From: Vibrio splendidus | GTDB lineage: Bacteria > Pseudomonadota > Gammaproteobacteria > Enterobacterales > Vibrionaceae | NCBI RefSeq assembly: GCF_001557875.1 | Contig: NZ_LNRF01000001.1 | Coordinates: 1,550,001-1,614,000 of the forward strand | Direction of reading: 5' to 3' | Length of the DNA stretch: 64,000 nucleotides | Shown here: positions 55,218 through 64,000 of the stretch, piece after piece | Numbering within the stretch: the stretch's first letter is position 1 | Layout: each line of letters starts with the position of its first letter | Translations under genes and position numbers: made by a program | Notes under the pieces: model-generated | Told to the model about the DNA's origin: nothing | Database searches by the model: none | Seen by the model: the letters and a program-made list of their open reading frames with translations, nothing else

Positions 55218-56474
55218 CTAACTCGCGCGATCTGCAGGCTCAGAGAGCATGGCATCAAAAGAGGCAATTCGAGCCAAAAACTCTTTTCTATCTTTAGGCA
55301 TAATTGATCTTGCCATTGGTAAGTTAGCCTTCATCGCATCGACGGCGCGACCACGAACCAATACCTCAAAGTGCAAGTGCGGGCCAGTAATACGGCCAGT
55401 AGCACCCGATAGCGCAATTTTCTGACCTCGTTTAATTTGCTGACCTTTCTTAACTAAGAAGCGGCTCAAGTGAAGATAACGGGTCGTATATACACTGTTG
55501 TGTTCAATCACCAAATATTTACCAGCATACGGGTGGTCACGAAGTGCCACCACACGACCATCACCTGTTGAGTAGATAGGTGAACCAACAGGTGTCGCAA
55601 AATCGGTACCATTGTGCGGTGAGATTCGCCCAGTTACGGGGTGTCTTCGTGTCGGATTGAACGAAGAAGTGATTCTTCGGAATTTTCTGTCGACTGGGTA
55701 TCTATCAAAGGCTTGCTCTAGACTATTTCCCTCTCTGTCATAGAAAAGACCATCTGGTGCTAGAAAAGCTCCCACTTCTCGGTTTCTCAACTTAATGGAG
55801 ATCCCTTGAACTTCCGTTTTTCCTGTAAGGTGATCGTCTGTGTACTGCTCATTAACCAGCACATTAAAGCTATCACCAGCTCTGAGCTCTCTAGCGAAGT
55901 TGACTTTGTCTTTTAGTGTGCGGGTGATATTGGCTATCTGGTTAGTAGTTAACCCCGCTTTATAGGCTGACGTTGAAAAGCTGCCATGAACGCTACCCTT
56001 ATAAAGCTTTTCCTTCCATTCACCAGGCATTTCATTGAATTGGTAATCAAAGCTTCCGTCATCATTTTTCGTAAATACAGCTTGCTCTACGAGGCTTTCA
56101 TGGAAAATCAGCTCAACGAGTTGTTTAGAGTCACTATCCAACAGCAACTCTAGATGATCACCAGGCTTTAATGTGTCGAGTTTCAAAGACTCCAGATCCG
56201 CCTCCATTACCTTTTGAACCGTTCCATAAGGCAGTTTCCATGACGAAAATATATTGCTTAGCGTGTCACCAACTTTCACAAAATAATGAACTTTGACCAA
56301 AGAGTTGGGAGTCGGTTGCGAATCGACACCTCCCTCATCATTCGGTTGAAAATTTTGATAAGGTGTGATTTTGATAGAAATTTCTGGTGCTGGTTCGGAG
56401 TGAAAAGAGAGCAAAGCAGCAAGGAAAAATGCACTGATAGCAATAACGATCAGGCCAATACGGAGGAACTTCAT
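55218..56474 (-). CDS. M23-family murein endopeptidase, MepM-like
   Basis: This 418-residue protein has an N-terminal membrane anchor (about 5-24), then an OapA/LysM-like segment (LVKVHYFVKVGDTLSNIFSS), a second domain, and a C-terminal M23 peptidase. The zinc site is RISPHNGTDFATPVG (His, Asp) and GRITGPHLHFEVL. This layout is that of MepM (YebA), which cuts 3-4 crosslinks in peptidoglycan during cell growth. The start at 56474 is the first ATG; a longer frame opens with TTG at 56531 and lacks support. Single-gene unit ended by a strong terminator. Confidence 0.87.
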   Translation of the reverse strand: MKFLRIGLIVIAISAFFLAALLSFHSEPAPEISIKITPYQNFQPNDEGGVDSQPTPNSLVKVHYFVKVGDTLSNIFSSWKLPYGTVQKVMEADLESLKLDTLKPGDHLELLLDSDSKQLVELIFHESLVEQAVFTKNDDGSFDYQFNEMPGEWKEKLYKGSVHGSFSTSAYKAGLTTNQIANITRTLKDKVNFARELRAGDSFNVLVNEQYTDDHLTGKTEVQGISIKLRNREVGAFLAPDGLFYDREGNSLEQAFDRYPVDRKFRRITSSFNPTRRHPVTGRISPHNGTDFATPVGSPIYSTGDGRVVALRDHPYAGKYLVIEHNSVYTTRYLHLSRFLVKKGQQIKRGQKIALSGATGRITGPHLHFEVLVRGRAVDAMKANLPMARSIMPKDRKEFLARIASFDAMLSEPADRAS

Positions 56475-56635
56475 AAAATACTTAGCGGTTATAACGAGGA
56501 ACTTAGAAAGTGTTATAACATAACAATTCAATCAAAAAAACAAATGGAATGTAAGAAACCGTAGCGCGATAGGTGTGAAAGTATGGTGAGCGTGCAAAGC
56601 CCACCACCTTAGTTAACACGGATCTTTACCTCACA

Positions 56636-57475
56636 TTACTCTTCACGAAGTGCTTCGAAGCGTTCTAAACCGCGCAGCATTTCAAAGTCAGGTTCATCAG
56701 CCAATAGCTCTCTCATTGAGCCACTGGCTTCAACCGAGCGCTCTAAGTCATCGATCGCTTGACCTTCAGCACCTAACCTTGCGTAAGCACAAGCACGTTG
56801 ATACAGGGCGTGAGCATTTTGATCGTCCACTTCCAACACGCGATTACATAAGCTCATCGCCCAGTGGTACTCCTGCATGTCCATTGCGGCATCGGCTTTG
56901 TAAGTTAGTGCTTCCAAATCACCCGGGCGGACTTTTAAGATTTCATCATAGATCTCAATTTTTTGCTCGGCGGTTTGAGCATTCTGAGCCCTTAACCATA
57001 AATTATGAATTTCGTTGATGATTTCGATTTCTCGGTTGTTCTCTGAGATGATTCGAGTCTTACGCTTAAGATCCCTTTCAAGAACGTTAAACTTCTTCTC
57101 ATAATCTTGGGCAATGTCGTTGAGTCGTCGGTCTGCCATCTCTTTGGTGGTGTGTTTCAACTCTTTGAGTGATTGCCAACCCACCAATGCAATAAGAGAA
57201 GCTACACCAGCAATAATGTAGAAGAAATACGTCACGGTCACATTGGCATAGTTCAACGATTTATCCGCTACTGCCAATTCACGATCTGTCATCTGAATGG
57301 TGAGACGCCTTTCAAGATCCTGCTGTTCCATTCGTAGTTGCTTCAACTCATCCAAGATATAGCGTTCCATCAGTGGTCTATCCAAATATTCCTGTTCAGA
57401 GTATTTATCCTCTTCGCTTGCAAAACTCATCGAGCTGAACACCGAGATAACTAAAATCAATAAGATTCGAAGCAT
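56636..57475 (-). CDS. TPR-containing membrane protein
   Basis: This 279-residue protein has a signal peptide (cleavage near SMSFASEE), a short helical part, one membrane helix at about 84-103 (YFFYIIAGVASLIALVGW), a coiled coil of Lys/Arg/Glu (about 105-150), and two or three TPR units to the end (PGDLEALTYKADAAMDMQEY, then ALYQRACAYARLGAEGQAID). The TPR part would face the cytoplasm if the first helix is cleaved. It is likely a scaffold; family not otherwise recognised. Confidence 0.68.
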   Translation of the reverse strand: MLRILLILVISVFSSMSFASEEDKYSEQEYLDRPLMERYILDELKQLRMEQQDLERRLTIQMTDRELAVADKSLNYANVTVTYFFYIIAGVASLIALVGWQSLKELKHTTKEMADRRLNDIAQDYEKKFNVLERDLKRKTRIISENNREIEIINEIHNLWLRAQNAQTAEQKIEIYDEILKVRPGDLEALTYKADAAMDMQEYHWAMSLCNRVLEVDDQNAHALYQRACAYARLGAEGQAIDDLERSVEASGSMRELLADEPDFEMLRGLERFEALREE

Positions 57476-57752
57476 TATACATTCCTTATATATTTCATCT
57501 TTAAGCTAACTGTATCTTGTAATAGGTATACAAGCCAGGAAGTCGACAAACTTGGCTTGTCCGCATTGGAATTAACACTCTAAAACATCATTGATAATTA
57601 TAAAACACCTGAAGCAACATCATTAATTTCTAAATTATAAAAATACCGCGTAATACTGTTCTATATAATTAATTCGCGATGCGAACATACCGATAGTTGA
57701 TTTATTGCATCGAGATGAATTTTATATTAATAACGATCAGAACGAGGTTAAT

Positions 57753-58268
57753 TTGAATAATCCACGATACGATTTAGTAAGCCGTGTACTGCACTGGGCA
57801 ATGGCTTCTGTAATCATCTATGCAACAATTGCAGGGTATGTGATGCACTATGTTACCAGTCATCCAGAGCTGTTTTCTTTTCTGTCGGTACTCAATATGT
57901 CATTGGCGACAGTGGCAACACCATTGTTCGTGGTTCGTTATGTCTGGAGTCACTTCCGGTCATCGCCAACCATGCCAACTTCTGTGCCTAAAGGGCAAAA
58001 ATGTGTAGCGAAGCTTGCACACTCTTTGATGTACCTTACGATGTTTATGGTCTTCAGTACTGGTTACTTAATGCTAAAAGAACCGTACTCTTTATTTTGG
58101 CTAGTGAGCGTAAATAATCTAATTACTGACTCTGCAATCAATGGCTTCTTTTTTTATTTACATCGTGCCAGTTGTATTGCCCTAGCCTGTTTAATTGTGC
58201 TGCATGTCAGTGCTGCACTTAAACACCACTTTGTCTCTAGGAACTATGTTTTGAAGATGATGCTTTAG
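57753..58268 (+). CDS. cytochrome b561 family protein
   Basis: This 171-residue protein has four membrane helices and the paired histidines of the bacterial cytochrome b561 (CybB) family: VLHWAMA in helix 1, KLAHSLMYLTMF in helix 3, and LHRASCIALACLIVLHVSAALKHHF-type His in helix 4 and after. It carries electrons across the inner membrane, probably from quinol. The start is TTG at 57753 with GAGG five bases ahead. A longer frame opens with TTG at 57705 but has no ribosome site. Confidence 0.8.
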   Translation: MNNPRYDLVSRVLHWAMASVIIYATIAGYVMHYVTSHPELFSFLSVLNMSLATVATPLFVVRYVWSHFRSSPTMPTSVPKGQKCVAKLAHSLMYLTMFMVFSTGYLMLKEPYSLFWLVSVNNLITDSAINGFFFYLHRASCIALACLIVLHVSAALKHHFVSRNYVLKMML

Positions 58269-58364
58269 GTATTAGGGGCGAGCTTTAAGCACTAAAATTG
58301 TTCTCCAAAGTATTCGATGCGACCATATAACATTAAGAAACTTAATGTTGTTTGCACAAATAAA

Positions 58365-58395
58365 AAAGCCATAGCATGTTCGCTATGGCTTTCTT
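58365..58395. terminator. bidirectional terminator
   Basis: AAAGCCATAGC pairs with GCTATGGCTTT across six bases, between the cytochrome gene and the converging 144-residue gene. Confidence 0.85.
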
Positions 58396-58407
58396 ATTTC
58401 AACTCGC

Positions 58408-58842
58408 TTACTTGGCTTGGGTATCAAGCATCACTTGCCAGTATTCACATTTTGCCAAGAACTCTTTTAAATAAAGTTCTGGGTTAGCAAGCTTCTCGCC
58501 GCCTTTAACATCGGCGCCAGTCACTCGCCAAAAGCCACGAGTTACCAAGTTTCGATGATAAATAAAATCGTTGAGTTCATTTTTCGTCAAAGGAAGCTGC
58601 TCACCAAACGTCTGTTCGTATAGGCTCAACGTAGAGGCTTGTTCACTTGGCTTCTCCCTTAAAAAGGTATCCAGATCCAAACCTAATGACTGTTGCTGCT
58701 CTTTTGATAAGGCTTTAGCTAATTTAGAGATCACAGTAAACAGCGCCAGTTCTACTTTTTGTGATGCTAATAACGACGCACCCAAAAGTGCATGTTCATT
58801 GGATACGTGTTGCTCTGTTGATGAAACGGTAGCTGTTGTCAC
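58408..58842 (-). CDS. 144-residue hypothetical protein
   Basis: Unrecognised cytosolic helical protein. The first 20 residues are Thr/Ser-rich; the rest alternates helices (SLLASQKVELALFTVISKLA, then KNELNDFIYHRNLVTRGFWR). The FIYHRNLVTRGFW segment resembles proteins of toxin-antitoxin or HEPN-like helical type, but no catalytic motif is clear. It precedes a terminator and is 47 bp downstream of the next small gene on the same strand. Confidence 0.6.
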   Translation of the reverse strand: MTTATVSSTEQHVSNEHALLGASLLASQKVELALFTVISKLAKALSKEQQQSLGLDLDTFLREKPSEQASTLSLYEQTFGEQLPLTKNELNDFIYHRNLVTRGFWRVTGADVKGGEKLANPELYLKEFLAKCEYWQVMLDTQAK

Positions 58843-58889
58843 TGTGTTAACCTCAAATAGTCATAATGGATGTTACGGAGCGATTCCAA

Positions 58890-59168
58890 TTACGCGCTTT
58901 TGCTAAGCTGGATTCGTTCAGCATCAACAATCATAAAGCCAGTTGCGTCTTCGCTTTTCTCTACTTGTACTAAACCTTTAAAGCCAATTTGCGACAACTT
59001 TTTCGCAAGGTGCTCTGGCGCTGTTTCAAAAACAACCGTCATAAAAGGTAAGTGCTCTGCGTCAACAAAGCCATGCTCGTTAAACAGTTCCATTGCTTGA
59101 GATAAATGGTCTGAGTCGGTTAATTCAATAATTTCTACAACTTCTTCCAACAACATTTTCGATTCCAT
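58890..59168 (-). CDS. 92-residue hypothetical protein
   Basis: Unrecognised small acidic protein. The start at 59168 (MESKMLLEEVVE) is chosen since the upstream part of the frame, to 59258, is Arg/Cys-rich and unlike a protein; an ATG four codons later with GGA ahead is also possible. Likely one alpha/beta domain (HLPFMTVVFETAPEHLAKKL, then FKGLVQVEKSEDATGFMIVD). It may share a transcript with the 144-residue gene. Confidence 0.55.
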   Translation of the reverse strand: MESKMLLEEVVEIIELTDSDHLSQAMELFNEHGFVDAEHLPFMTVVFETAPEHLAKKLSQIGFKGLVQVEKSEDATGFMIVDAERIQLSKSA

Positions 59169-59375
59169 ATTCGCCAGAAAGTGACTGACACAAGCACGCC
59201 TGTTTGCTCGCATACACCCCGATGCCCGAAGACACCCCTTTAGTAGTAGGGAGATCATAACATATTAATGATCGTAAATTATGTATTATTTTCCTTTAAC
59301 CCAAGGGGTATTGGCAAGCAATAGACATTAGCACAACATACCACCTATCGAAAATCAGAACCTAAATTAGAGCCA

Positions 59376-61160
59376 TCAGGCTACTGTAACGTGAGAATCA
59401 CTCGTTTCTACAATCGATTCCTTCAGCAACCCAGCATAAACTCCATTGTGAGCCACTAACTGTTGATGACTACCTTGCTCAACAATTTCACCCTTTTCCA
59501 ACACGAGAATGGTGTCCGAGTGGCGAACGGTGCTCAAGCGATGTGCAATCGCAATCACGGTTTTTTCCTTAAACAGACGCTGCATCGCTTTTTGGATAAG
59601 GTCTTCGGTGATTGAATCTACCGAACTGGTCGCCTCATCAAGCATCATCAATTGCCCCCCCTGTGCAACCGCTCGTGCGAACGAAATAAGCTGCGTTTGC
59701 CCCACAGACAAATTGGAGCCATTCTTTTCCAGATGGAAATCATAACCTTTAGGGAGTTGTTCAATAAACCTATCGGCATAAACATAGCGCGCCGCCTGTT
59801 CAACCTCTGTTCTAGATAAATGTGTTTTACCCAGTGCAATATTGAACTGAATTGTTTCTTCAAATAAGTGTACGTCTTGCATCATCATTGAGAACAAATG
59901 AGCAGAGTCTTCGCTTGAGATCTGCGACAACTCTATTCCATTCAACAAAATGCTACCTTCATAGTCTTGGTAAGTTTTAGAGATCAAACGCAGAATCGTC
60001 GACTTACCCGAACCCGTCGAACCCACAAGCGCGATTTGATGTCCTTTCTCCAATACAAACGAAACATTCTTTAGGACATAGGGAGAGTCATCTTTATAAC
60101 GGAAGCTCACGCTCTTAAACTCAAGGCTCACAAACTGTTCAAGCTGTTTCTCTACCTCGTTAGACGGCAAAAGGTTGCGTCCTTCCTCTTCAGTTGGCTC
60201 AACAAACAGTTCTTCAATATGATCGAACGCTGCAAATGAGCTCTGAATTGATGCAATTTGCGAAGTAAAATCGCGGATCGGCACGAACACTTTTTCTAAG
60301 GTGTTGATGAACGCAATCAGCACACCCAAGGTGAGCGCCCCTTCTATCACTTGCTCAGAGCCATACCAGATCATAATCGCGATGGTAATAGAGGTGATGC
60401 CAGAGATAAACGAGAACAAAATCGCATCGTATTTATTGATCTTCTTTTGCGCTCTCAGAAACTCATCGGTATAGCCTTGGTAGCGTTGCTCGACTTGCTC
60501 TTCCGCTCGGTACATCTGAACGGTTTTCATGCCAAATAAGACTTCTTGTAAGAAGCCAATACCGCGAGCTAGCGAAGAACGAGTCACCTTATATAAAGCA
60601 CGAAGCCGGTTTCTCACATACACCGTCAAGTACATCACTGGTGGCATGATAATCAACACAATCATCGTTAACTGCCAATCAATGAAGAACATCATCATCA
60701 ACAGAGCAATGGTATTAATGCTGTCTTTAACTAGCCCTACAACCGATTGAACAAACGTCTCGCCGATGGTTTCCAAGTCACTGGTTAGTCGTGAAAGCGT
60801 TACGCCAATCGGTGTGTTATCAAAATAGCTACGTGGCAGTTTAAGCACGCGAGCGAACAGCACTGAGCGCATGTCAGTTATCGTATATTGTCCGGTTTTA
60901 CGCAGGTTGTACGAATAGGTTGTATCCACAACATAGCTCGCCACCAACACGGCAACGAGATAGAAGACGTATTCGAGCAAACCATCCATATCACCGTGAC
61001 TCAGGTGAACATCGATCACTTGAATGATCAGCCAAGGGAACAACAAACTCGTGATGACAGAAAGAGGAAGCATAGCGATGCCCAGAATCGCAGAGCCTTT
61101 GTATTTCTTAGCAAACTTAAAAAAGTGCTTGAGGTACTTGAGATCAACACCTTTTAACAT
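59376..61160 (-). CDS. ABC exporter subunit, MdlB-like, with active ATP site residues
   Basis: This 594-residue half-transporter has six membrane helices (residues about 15-310) and an ATPase domain. Walker A is VGSTGSGKSTIL, Walker B MLDEATSSVD keeps the catalytic Glu, and the switch His is in AIAHRLSTV. The signature motif is LSVGQ, not LSGGQ. It starts seven bases before the end of the upstream gene with GGAGG ahead, so the two subunits are co-translated and form a heterodimer. The pairing with a partner lacking the Glu is described in the findings. Substrate unknown; a longer frame to 61196 is not needed. Confidence 0.86.
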   Translation of the reverse strand: MLKGVDLKYLKHFFKFAKKYKGSAILGIAMLPLSVITSLLFPWLIIQVIDVHLSHGDMDGLLEYVFYLVAVLVASYVVDTTYSYNLRKTGQYTITDMRSVLFARVLKLPRSYFDNTPIGVTLSRLTSDLETIGETFVQSVVGLVKDSINTIALLMMMFFIDWQLTMIVLIIMPPVMYLTVYVRNRLRALYKVTRSSLARGIGFLQEVLFGMKTVQMYRAEEQVEQRYQGYTDEFLRAQKKINKYDAILFSFISGITSITIAIMIWYGSEQVIEGALTLGVLIAFINTLEKVFVPIRDFTSQIASIQSSFAAFDHIEELFVEPTEEEGRNLLPSNEVEKQLEQFVSLEFKSVSFRYKDDSPYVLKNVSFVLEKGHQIALVGSTGSGKSTILRLISKTYQDYEGSILLNGIELSQISSEDSAHLFSMMMQDVHLFEETIQFNIALGKTHLSRTEVEQAARYVYADRFIEQLPKGYDFHLEKNGSNLSVGQTQLISFARAVAQGGQLMMLDEATSSVDSITEDLIQKAMQRLFKEKTVIAIAHRLSTVRHSDTILVLEKGEIVEQGSHQQLVAHNGVYAGLLKESIVETSDSHVTVA

Positions 61161-62917
61161 GCTGCTGCCTCCGTTTCGTTCTGCTGTAGCTGCCATGTAT
61201 CGTAATAGTAATCACACGTTTTCAATAACGTCGCGTGGTCGCCCTTCGCGATCACTCTACCTTCGTTCAACACGATGATTTCATCCATATATTCAAGGGC
61301 ATTAACGCGGTGTGAAACCACAAGAACCGATTGATTTTCCAAGCGCTTAAACAAGCCTTCCAAGATCTTACGTTCTGTTTCATAGTCGACAGCCGATAGA
61401 ACGTTATCCATGATGATCAGATCGGTGGGTTGTAATAGAGCACGAGCAATACTTAAGCGCTGCTTCTGGCCACCCGACAACATGATCCCTTTCTCACCGA
61501 CTAAAGTTTGATCACCATGCTCAAAACGCGTCACGTCACTGGCCAACTGGCTGAGCTCCAGCACTTCATCAACCTGACTCTTTGCCAAACCAGTATCTAG
61601 GCTACCAAAGCGGATGTTGTCTTCGACGGTTGCTGAAAACAGGTAAGGGTCTTGCGTCACGGTTTTAACATAACGGCGTAAGTCACTGCGTGAGAAGCTT
61701 GTGACATCTCTTTCGCCAAGAAAAACTGAACCTTCGGGTACATCCAAGTGATGGTTCAAGCAATTCACTAATGTCGTTTTCCCCGCTCCGATTCCGCCTA
61801 GCACACCCACTTTCTTACCAGCAGGAATATCAAAGCTGATGTCATCGAGAATCACGCGTTCTTCACCTGAATAGCTAAAGCTGAGGTTGCGAACGGAAAA
61901 CGCTTTTCCCTTGAGCGATTCAACATCTAATTCAGTAAGCTTATCTTCATCAAGCTCTGGAACTTTGGCATTAAGAATGGTTTGTGCACTTTGAATGCCT
62001 ACCATGCCACGCTGATAAATCGTCGCGATTCTGCCAAGCTGCATCAATGGCATAGCGAGTAAAACCGAGTAAGTTAGGAAAGCGGTTATCTCACCAAGTG
62101 TGAGTTCCTGCCTCATCAGCATGAAACCACCCAGACCAAGAATGATAATTTTCATCAGGTCATTGGCATAATCGAGCACCGGCATAAAGAAGACTTGAAT
62201 GCGAGTGATCTTAAGGCGACATTCAAGCAGTAGCTGATTGAGCTTTTCGGTTTCCGCCTTCACCCAAGGTGACATCTGCTGGCTTTTAATCAGATCAATC
62301 CCGGATAAATAGCTCATCAATTGCGCAGACAAGTTTTGCAGCCGCTTCATATGCTCTAAATGCAGCGTTTTCATACGCTTGAAGCCCACACGGAAAATCA
62401 CAAAAGCGATTGAGATAGGAATAATCGAATAAAGCGTTAATTCTGGTGAAATACGCCACATGTACAGAGGCGTCAGCGACAGTGCTAACAACGCATTAAA
62501 GAACTGCAGGAAGCCGACACCAAACATTAAACGAATACCGCTCAGATCATTGTTGATGATTGAGATCAAGCGACCAGAAGCAAAGCGTTCGTGAAAACTG
62601 CTTGGTAAGCGGTTTAGCTTTTGTAAAAGGGTACTTTTAAGCGCAGCCTCTGTAATTCGTCCCGGATTAAGCGCATAAATACGAGACAAAATTCTCACCA
62701 CAACCATGGCAACCGACATACCGACCACAATCCAAACATAGGTTTGAAGCTGTTGGTGGCCAGTGGAAGAGGCATCATCAATCAAATCTATCGCCAATTG
62801 GATATAACGAGGGATCTCTACTTGTAACCAGTTGACGAGAAAGATGAACACAATCGCCAACAAGTACGAGGTGCGATTCATGCGCAGATAATGGGCAATA
62901 AACTGTCTTTTATTCAT
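61154..62917 (-). CDS. ABC exporter subunit, MdlA-like, with degenerate Walker B
   Basis: This 587-residue half-transporter has six membrane helices (about 10-300) and an ATPase domain. Walker A is LGGIGAGKTTLV and the signature LSGGQKQRLSIARAL is canonical, but Walker B is IIMDNVLSAVD, with Asn where the catalytic Glu should be. The switch is VSHRVNAL. It pairs with the next gene, overlapping it by seven bases. E. coli MdlA/MdlB have similar sizes and an altered Walker B in MdlA. The start is uncertain: ATG at 62917 is used; a GTG at 62944 is possible. Confidence 0.85.
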   Translation of the reverse strand: MNKRQFIAHYLRMNRTSYLLAIVFIFLVNWLQVEIPRYIQLAIDLIDDASSTGHQQLQTYVWIVVGMSVAMVVVRILSRIYALNPGRITEAALKSTLLQKLNRLPSSFHERFASGRLISIINNDLSGIRLMFGVGFLQFFNALLALSLTPLYMWRISPELTLYSIIPISIAFVIFRVGFKRMKTLHLEHMKRLQNLSAQLMSYLSGIDLIKSQQMSPWVKAETEKLNQLLLECRLKITRIQVFFMPVLDYANDLMKIIILGLGGFMLMRQELTLGEITAFLTYSVLLAMPLMQLGRIATIYQRGMVGIQSAQTILNAKVPELDEDKLTELDVESLKGKAFSVRNLSFSYSGEERVILDDISFDIPAGKKVGVLGGIGAGKTTLVNCLNHHLDVPEGSVFLGERDVTSFSRSDLRRYVKTVTQDPYLFSATVEDNIRFGSLDTGLAKSQVDEVLELSQLASDVTRFEHGDQTLVGEKGIMLSGGQKQRLSIARALLQPTDLIIMDNVLSAVDYETERKILEGLFKRLENQSVLVVSHRVNALEYMDEIIVLNEGRVIAKGDHATLLKTCDYYYDTWQLQQNETEAAAC

Positions 62918-63148
62918 AGTATTCTTTGTTTGGGGCAGGCTCACAGCGAGATTTAGCGATCTGACCGGGCAGTTAAACTAGATAGGGCCATCGCTGAGTA
63001 AAGATACATCAAAAACACCTAGTTGACAATATCAACCACATTCAGTAATTAGTTACCGTTATTACATTTTAGCATTGCTAGAAACAACTTTGCCGCCAAA
63101 AGTGGCGGCAAATAAATAGCTTAACAGGCTTGGGGCTGTTGATAACGG

Positions 63149-63667
63149 CTAAAGCATCTCTTTGGCAATCAAATGCAGCAAAAAGGTTTCACGTTCAATA
63201 CTCATCCCCTTCTTAGGGCTCTCTGCCATCGTCTTTTCGTTATGAGCGATCGCTTCATGGATATTCATCCACACCGGTTTCATCCCGTTTTTCACTTCAT
63301 AATCTTCGTAAGCCGTTTCACCAAGCTCACGATCAATCTTGCATGAGTAGCAGTAAGAAATCATGTGCATCATATCCGCATCGTCTTTGTACCAAGGACG
63401 AAACTCTTCAAAAATGCCGAACGGCTTGATGCTATGGATATTCTTCGCGCCAGTCTCTTCTTCGAGTTCACGAACCATACCTGCGATCACATCTTCCCCT
63501 TCATCCAAACCACCACCAGGAATGGTGTAGTCGTGATAACGCTCTGTATACAGCATCAGAATGTCTTCACCATCTAACACAATGGCACGGGCAGCGTTGC
63601 GCTTATAGACCGTTTTATTGTCTAGATGGTCGATATCAGGGTGGATGGTTGTTTTTAGGTGTCTCAT
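63149..63667 (-). CDS. Nudix hydrolase
   Basis: This 172-residue protein carries the complete Nudix box: GGGLDEGEDVIAGMVRELEE, then ETGA, matching G-x5-E-x7-REUxEExGU. It removes a nucleoside or other phosphate from a diphosphate-linked substrate; the substrate cannot be read. It is divergent from the partial gene at the right edge and co-directed with the ABC exporter, with 231 bp between. Confidence 0.88.
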   Translation of the reverse strand: MRHLKTTIHPDIDHLDNKTVYKRNAARAIVLDGEDILMLYTERYHDYTIPGGGLDEGEDVIAGMVRELEEETGAKNIHSIKPFGIFEEFRPWYKDDADMMHMISYCYSCKIDRELGETAYEDYEVKNGMKPVWMNIHEAIAHNEKTMAESPKKGMSIERETFLLHLIAKEML

Positions 63668-63969
63668 GATTCTGACTGCTCTACTGAATTTGGCGGCATC
63701 ATATCATAATCATCAATAGATTCGAGGTTCACAACCGCCAACCAGGACTGATCGGACGGGGATATTCCAACGGTAACTTGAATCCACTTAGCTTGATCTA
63801 ACACTCAAAAAATCGTTAAACATAAAGAAATATCAACCTATTTCAATATCTTGACCAAATTAGGACAACCTTTTCTGAAATCTAAAATATACTAATTTCA
63901 TAGAGCTTCTCATTTGGTTCTGTAGAACTTAACGCATTCGATTATAGAGTTATCACGTAGGAGATAGAC
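63668..63969. other. 302-bp intergenic region
   Basis: Between the Nudix gene and the partial gene. AT-rich towards the right, with the promoter of the partial gene expected at about 63880-63950. No gene or conserved site recognised. Confidence 0.45.
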
Positions 63970-64000
63970 ATGAAGAAAATTGGTTTGATGGCTGTATGTG
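63970..64000 (+). CDS. 5' end of a gene running out of the window
   Basis: An ATG with a GGAGA ribosome site seven bases ahead starts a frame reading MKKIGLMAVC, which looks like the opening of a signal peptide or lipoprotein. Too short to identify. Confidence 0.6.
   Translation, partial: MKKIGLMAVC

Noticed and set aside
1..64000. CRISPR arrays, tRNA or rRNA genes, complete insertion sequences
   Set aside because: None found by eye: no spaced direct repeats of 23-40 bp, no cloverleaf or rRNA motifs, and no transposase with flanking inverted repeats.

Overview
The window reads as a chromosomal segment of a marine Vibrio, most like the Splendidus group. This is inferred from gene content and protein resemblance, without a database search. 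The pointers are a TorS/TorT pair, a class I HMG-CoA reductase, a YjjI/YjjW glycyl radical pair, adjacent kbl-tdh, long HD-GYP and GGDEF-EAL proteins, and many LysR regulators each beside a transporter or enzyme. No rRNA, tRNA, CRISPR array, integrase or complete insertion sequence was seen. Both ends cut a gene.

Layout. 1-8.6 kb: the end of a FAN1-like nuclease, periplasmic cis/trans fatty acid isomerase, divergent torS and torT, mgsA and a VOC protein. 8.7-14.1 kb: helD and yccS (with mgsA, the same neighbourhood as in E. coli), then two small unknown genes preceded by palindromes. 14.2-21.4 kb: HMG-CoA reductase, LysR, yjjW-yjjI behind a perfect inverted repeat, a methyltransferase divergent from a LysR gene, and a small gene with a hexanucleotide tandem repeat in its leader. 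21.7-29.3 kb: CDF transporter, yddG, yjjG, two tiny genes ahead of yiaY, a predicted barrel protein, yccF, a one-helix small protein and a threonine-aldolase-like PLP enzyme. 29.6-35.8 kb: a kefG/kefC-type pair, a DUF819 membrane protein, small unknown genes and an outer-membrane-type protein.

36.0-41.4 kb is the unusual part. A displaced copy of the last 45 or so codons of tdh lies at 36042-36187, and the intact tdh ends at 41435. Between these imperfect direct repeats sits an AT-rich operon of a PAS-GGDEF-EAL protein, a bacteriohemerythrin and a REC-TPR response regulator, followed by about 1 kb with no convincing gene. It looks like a strain-specific insertion that replaced the 3' end of tdh. 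The cargo could couple oxygen, NO or redox state to cyclic-di-GMP signalling.

41.4-64 kb: tdh and kbl (threonine to glycine plus acetyl-CoA), a LysR-yaeR overlapping pair, a His-rich PepSY membrane protein with a DUF2946 gene, cytochrome b562, ycdX, a 999-residue HD-GYP protein, a DMT exporter divergent from a LysR regulator, ybjQ, an M23 endopeptidase, a TPR membrane protein, cytochrome b561, two unknown genes, a heterodimeric ABC exporter with one degenerate ATP site, a Nudix hydrolase and the first codons of a further secreted protein. Strong bidirectional hairpin terminators separate most converging units.
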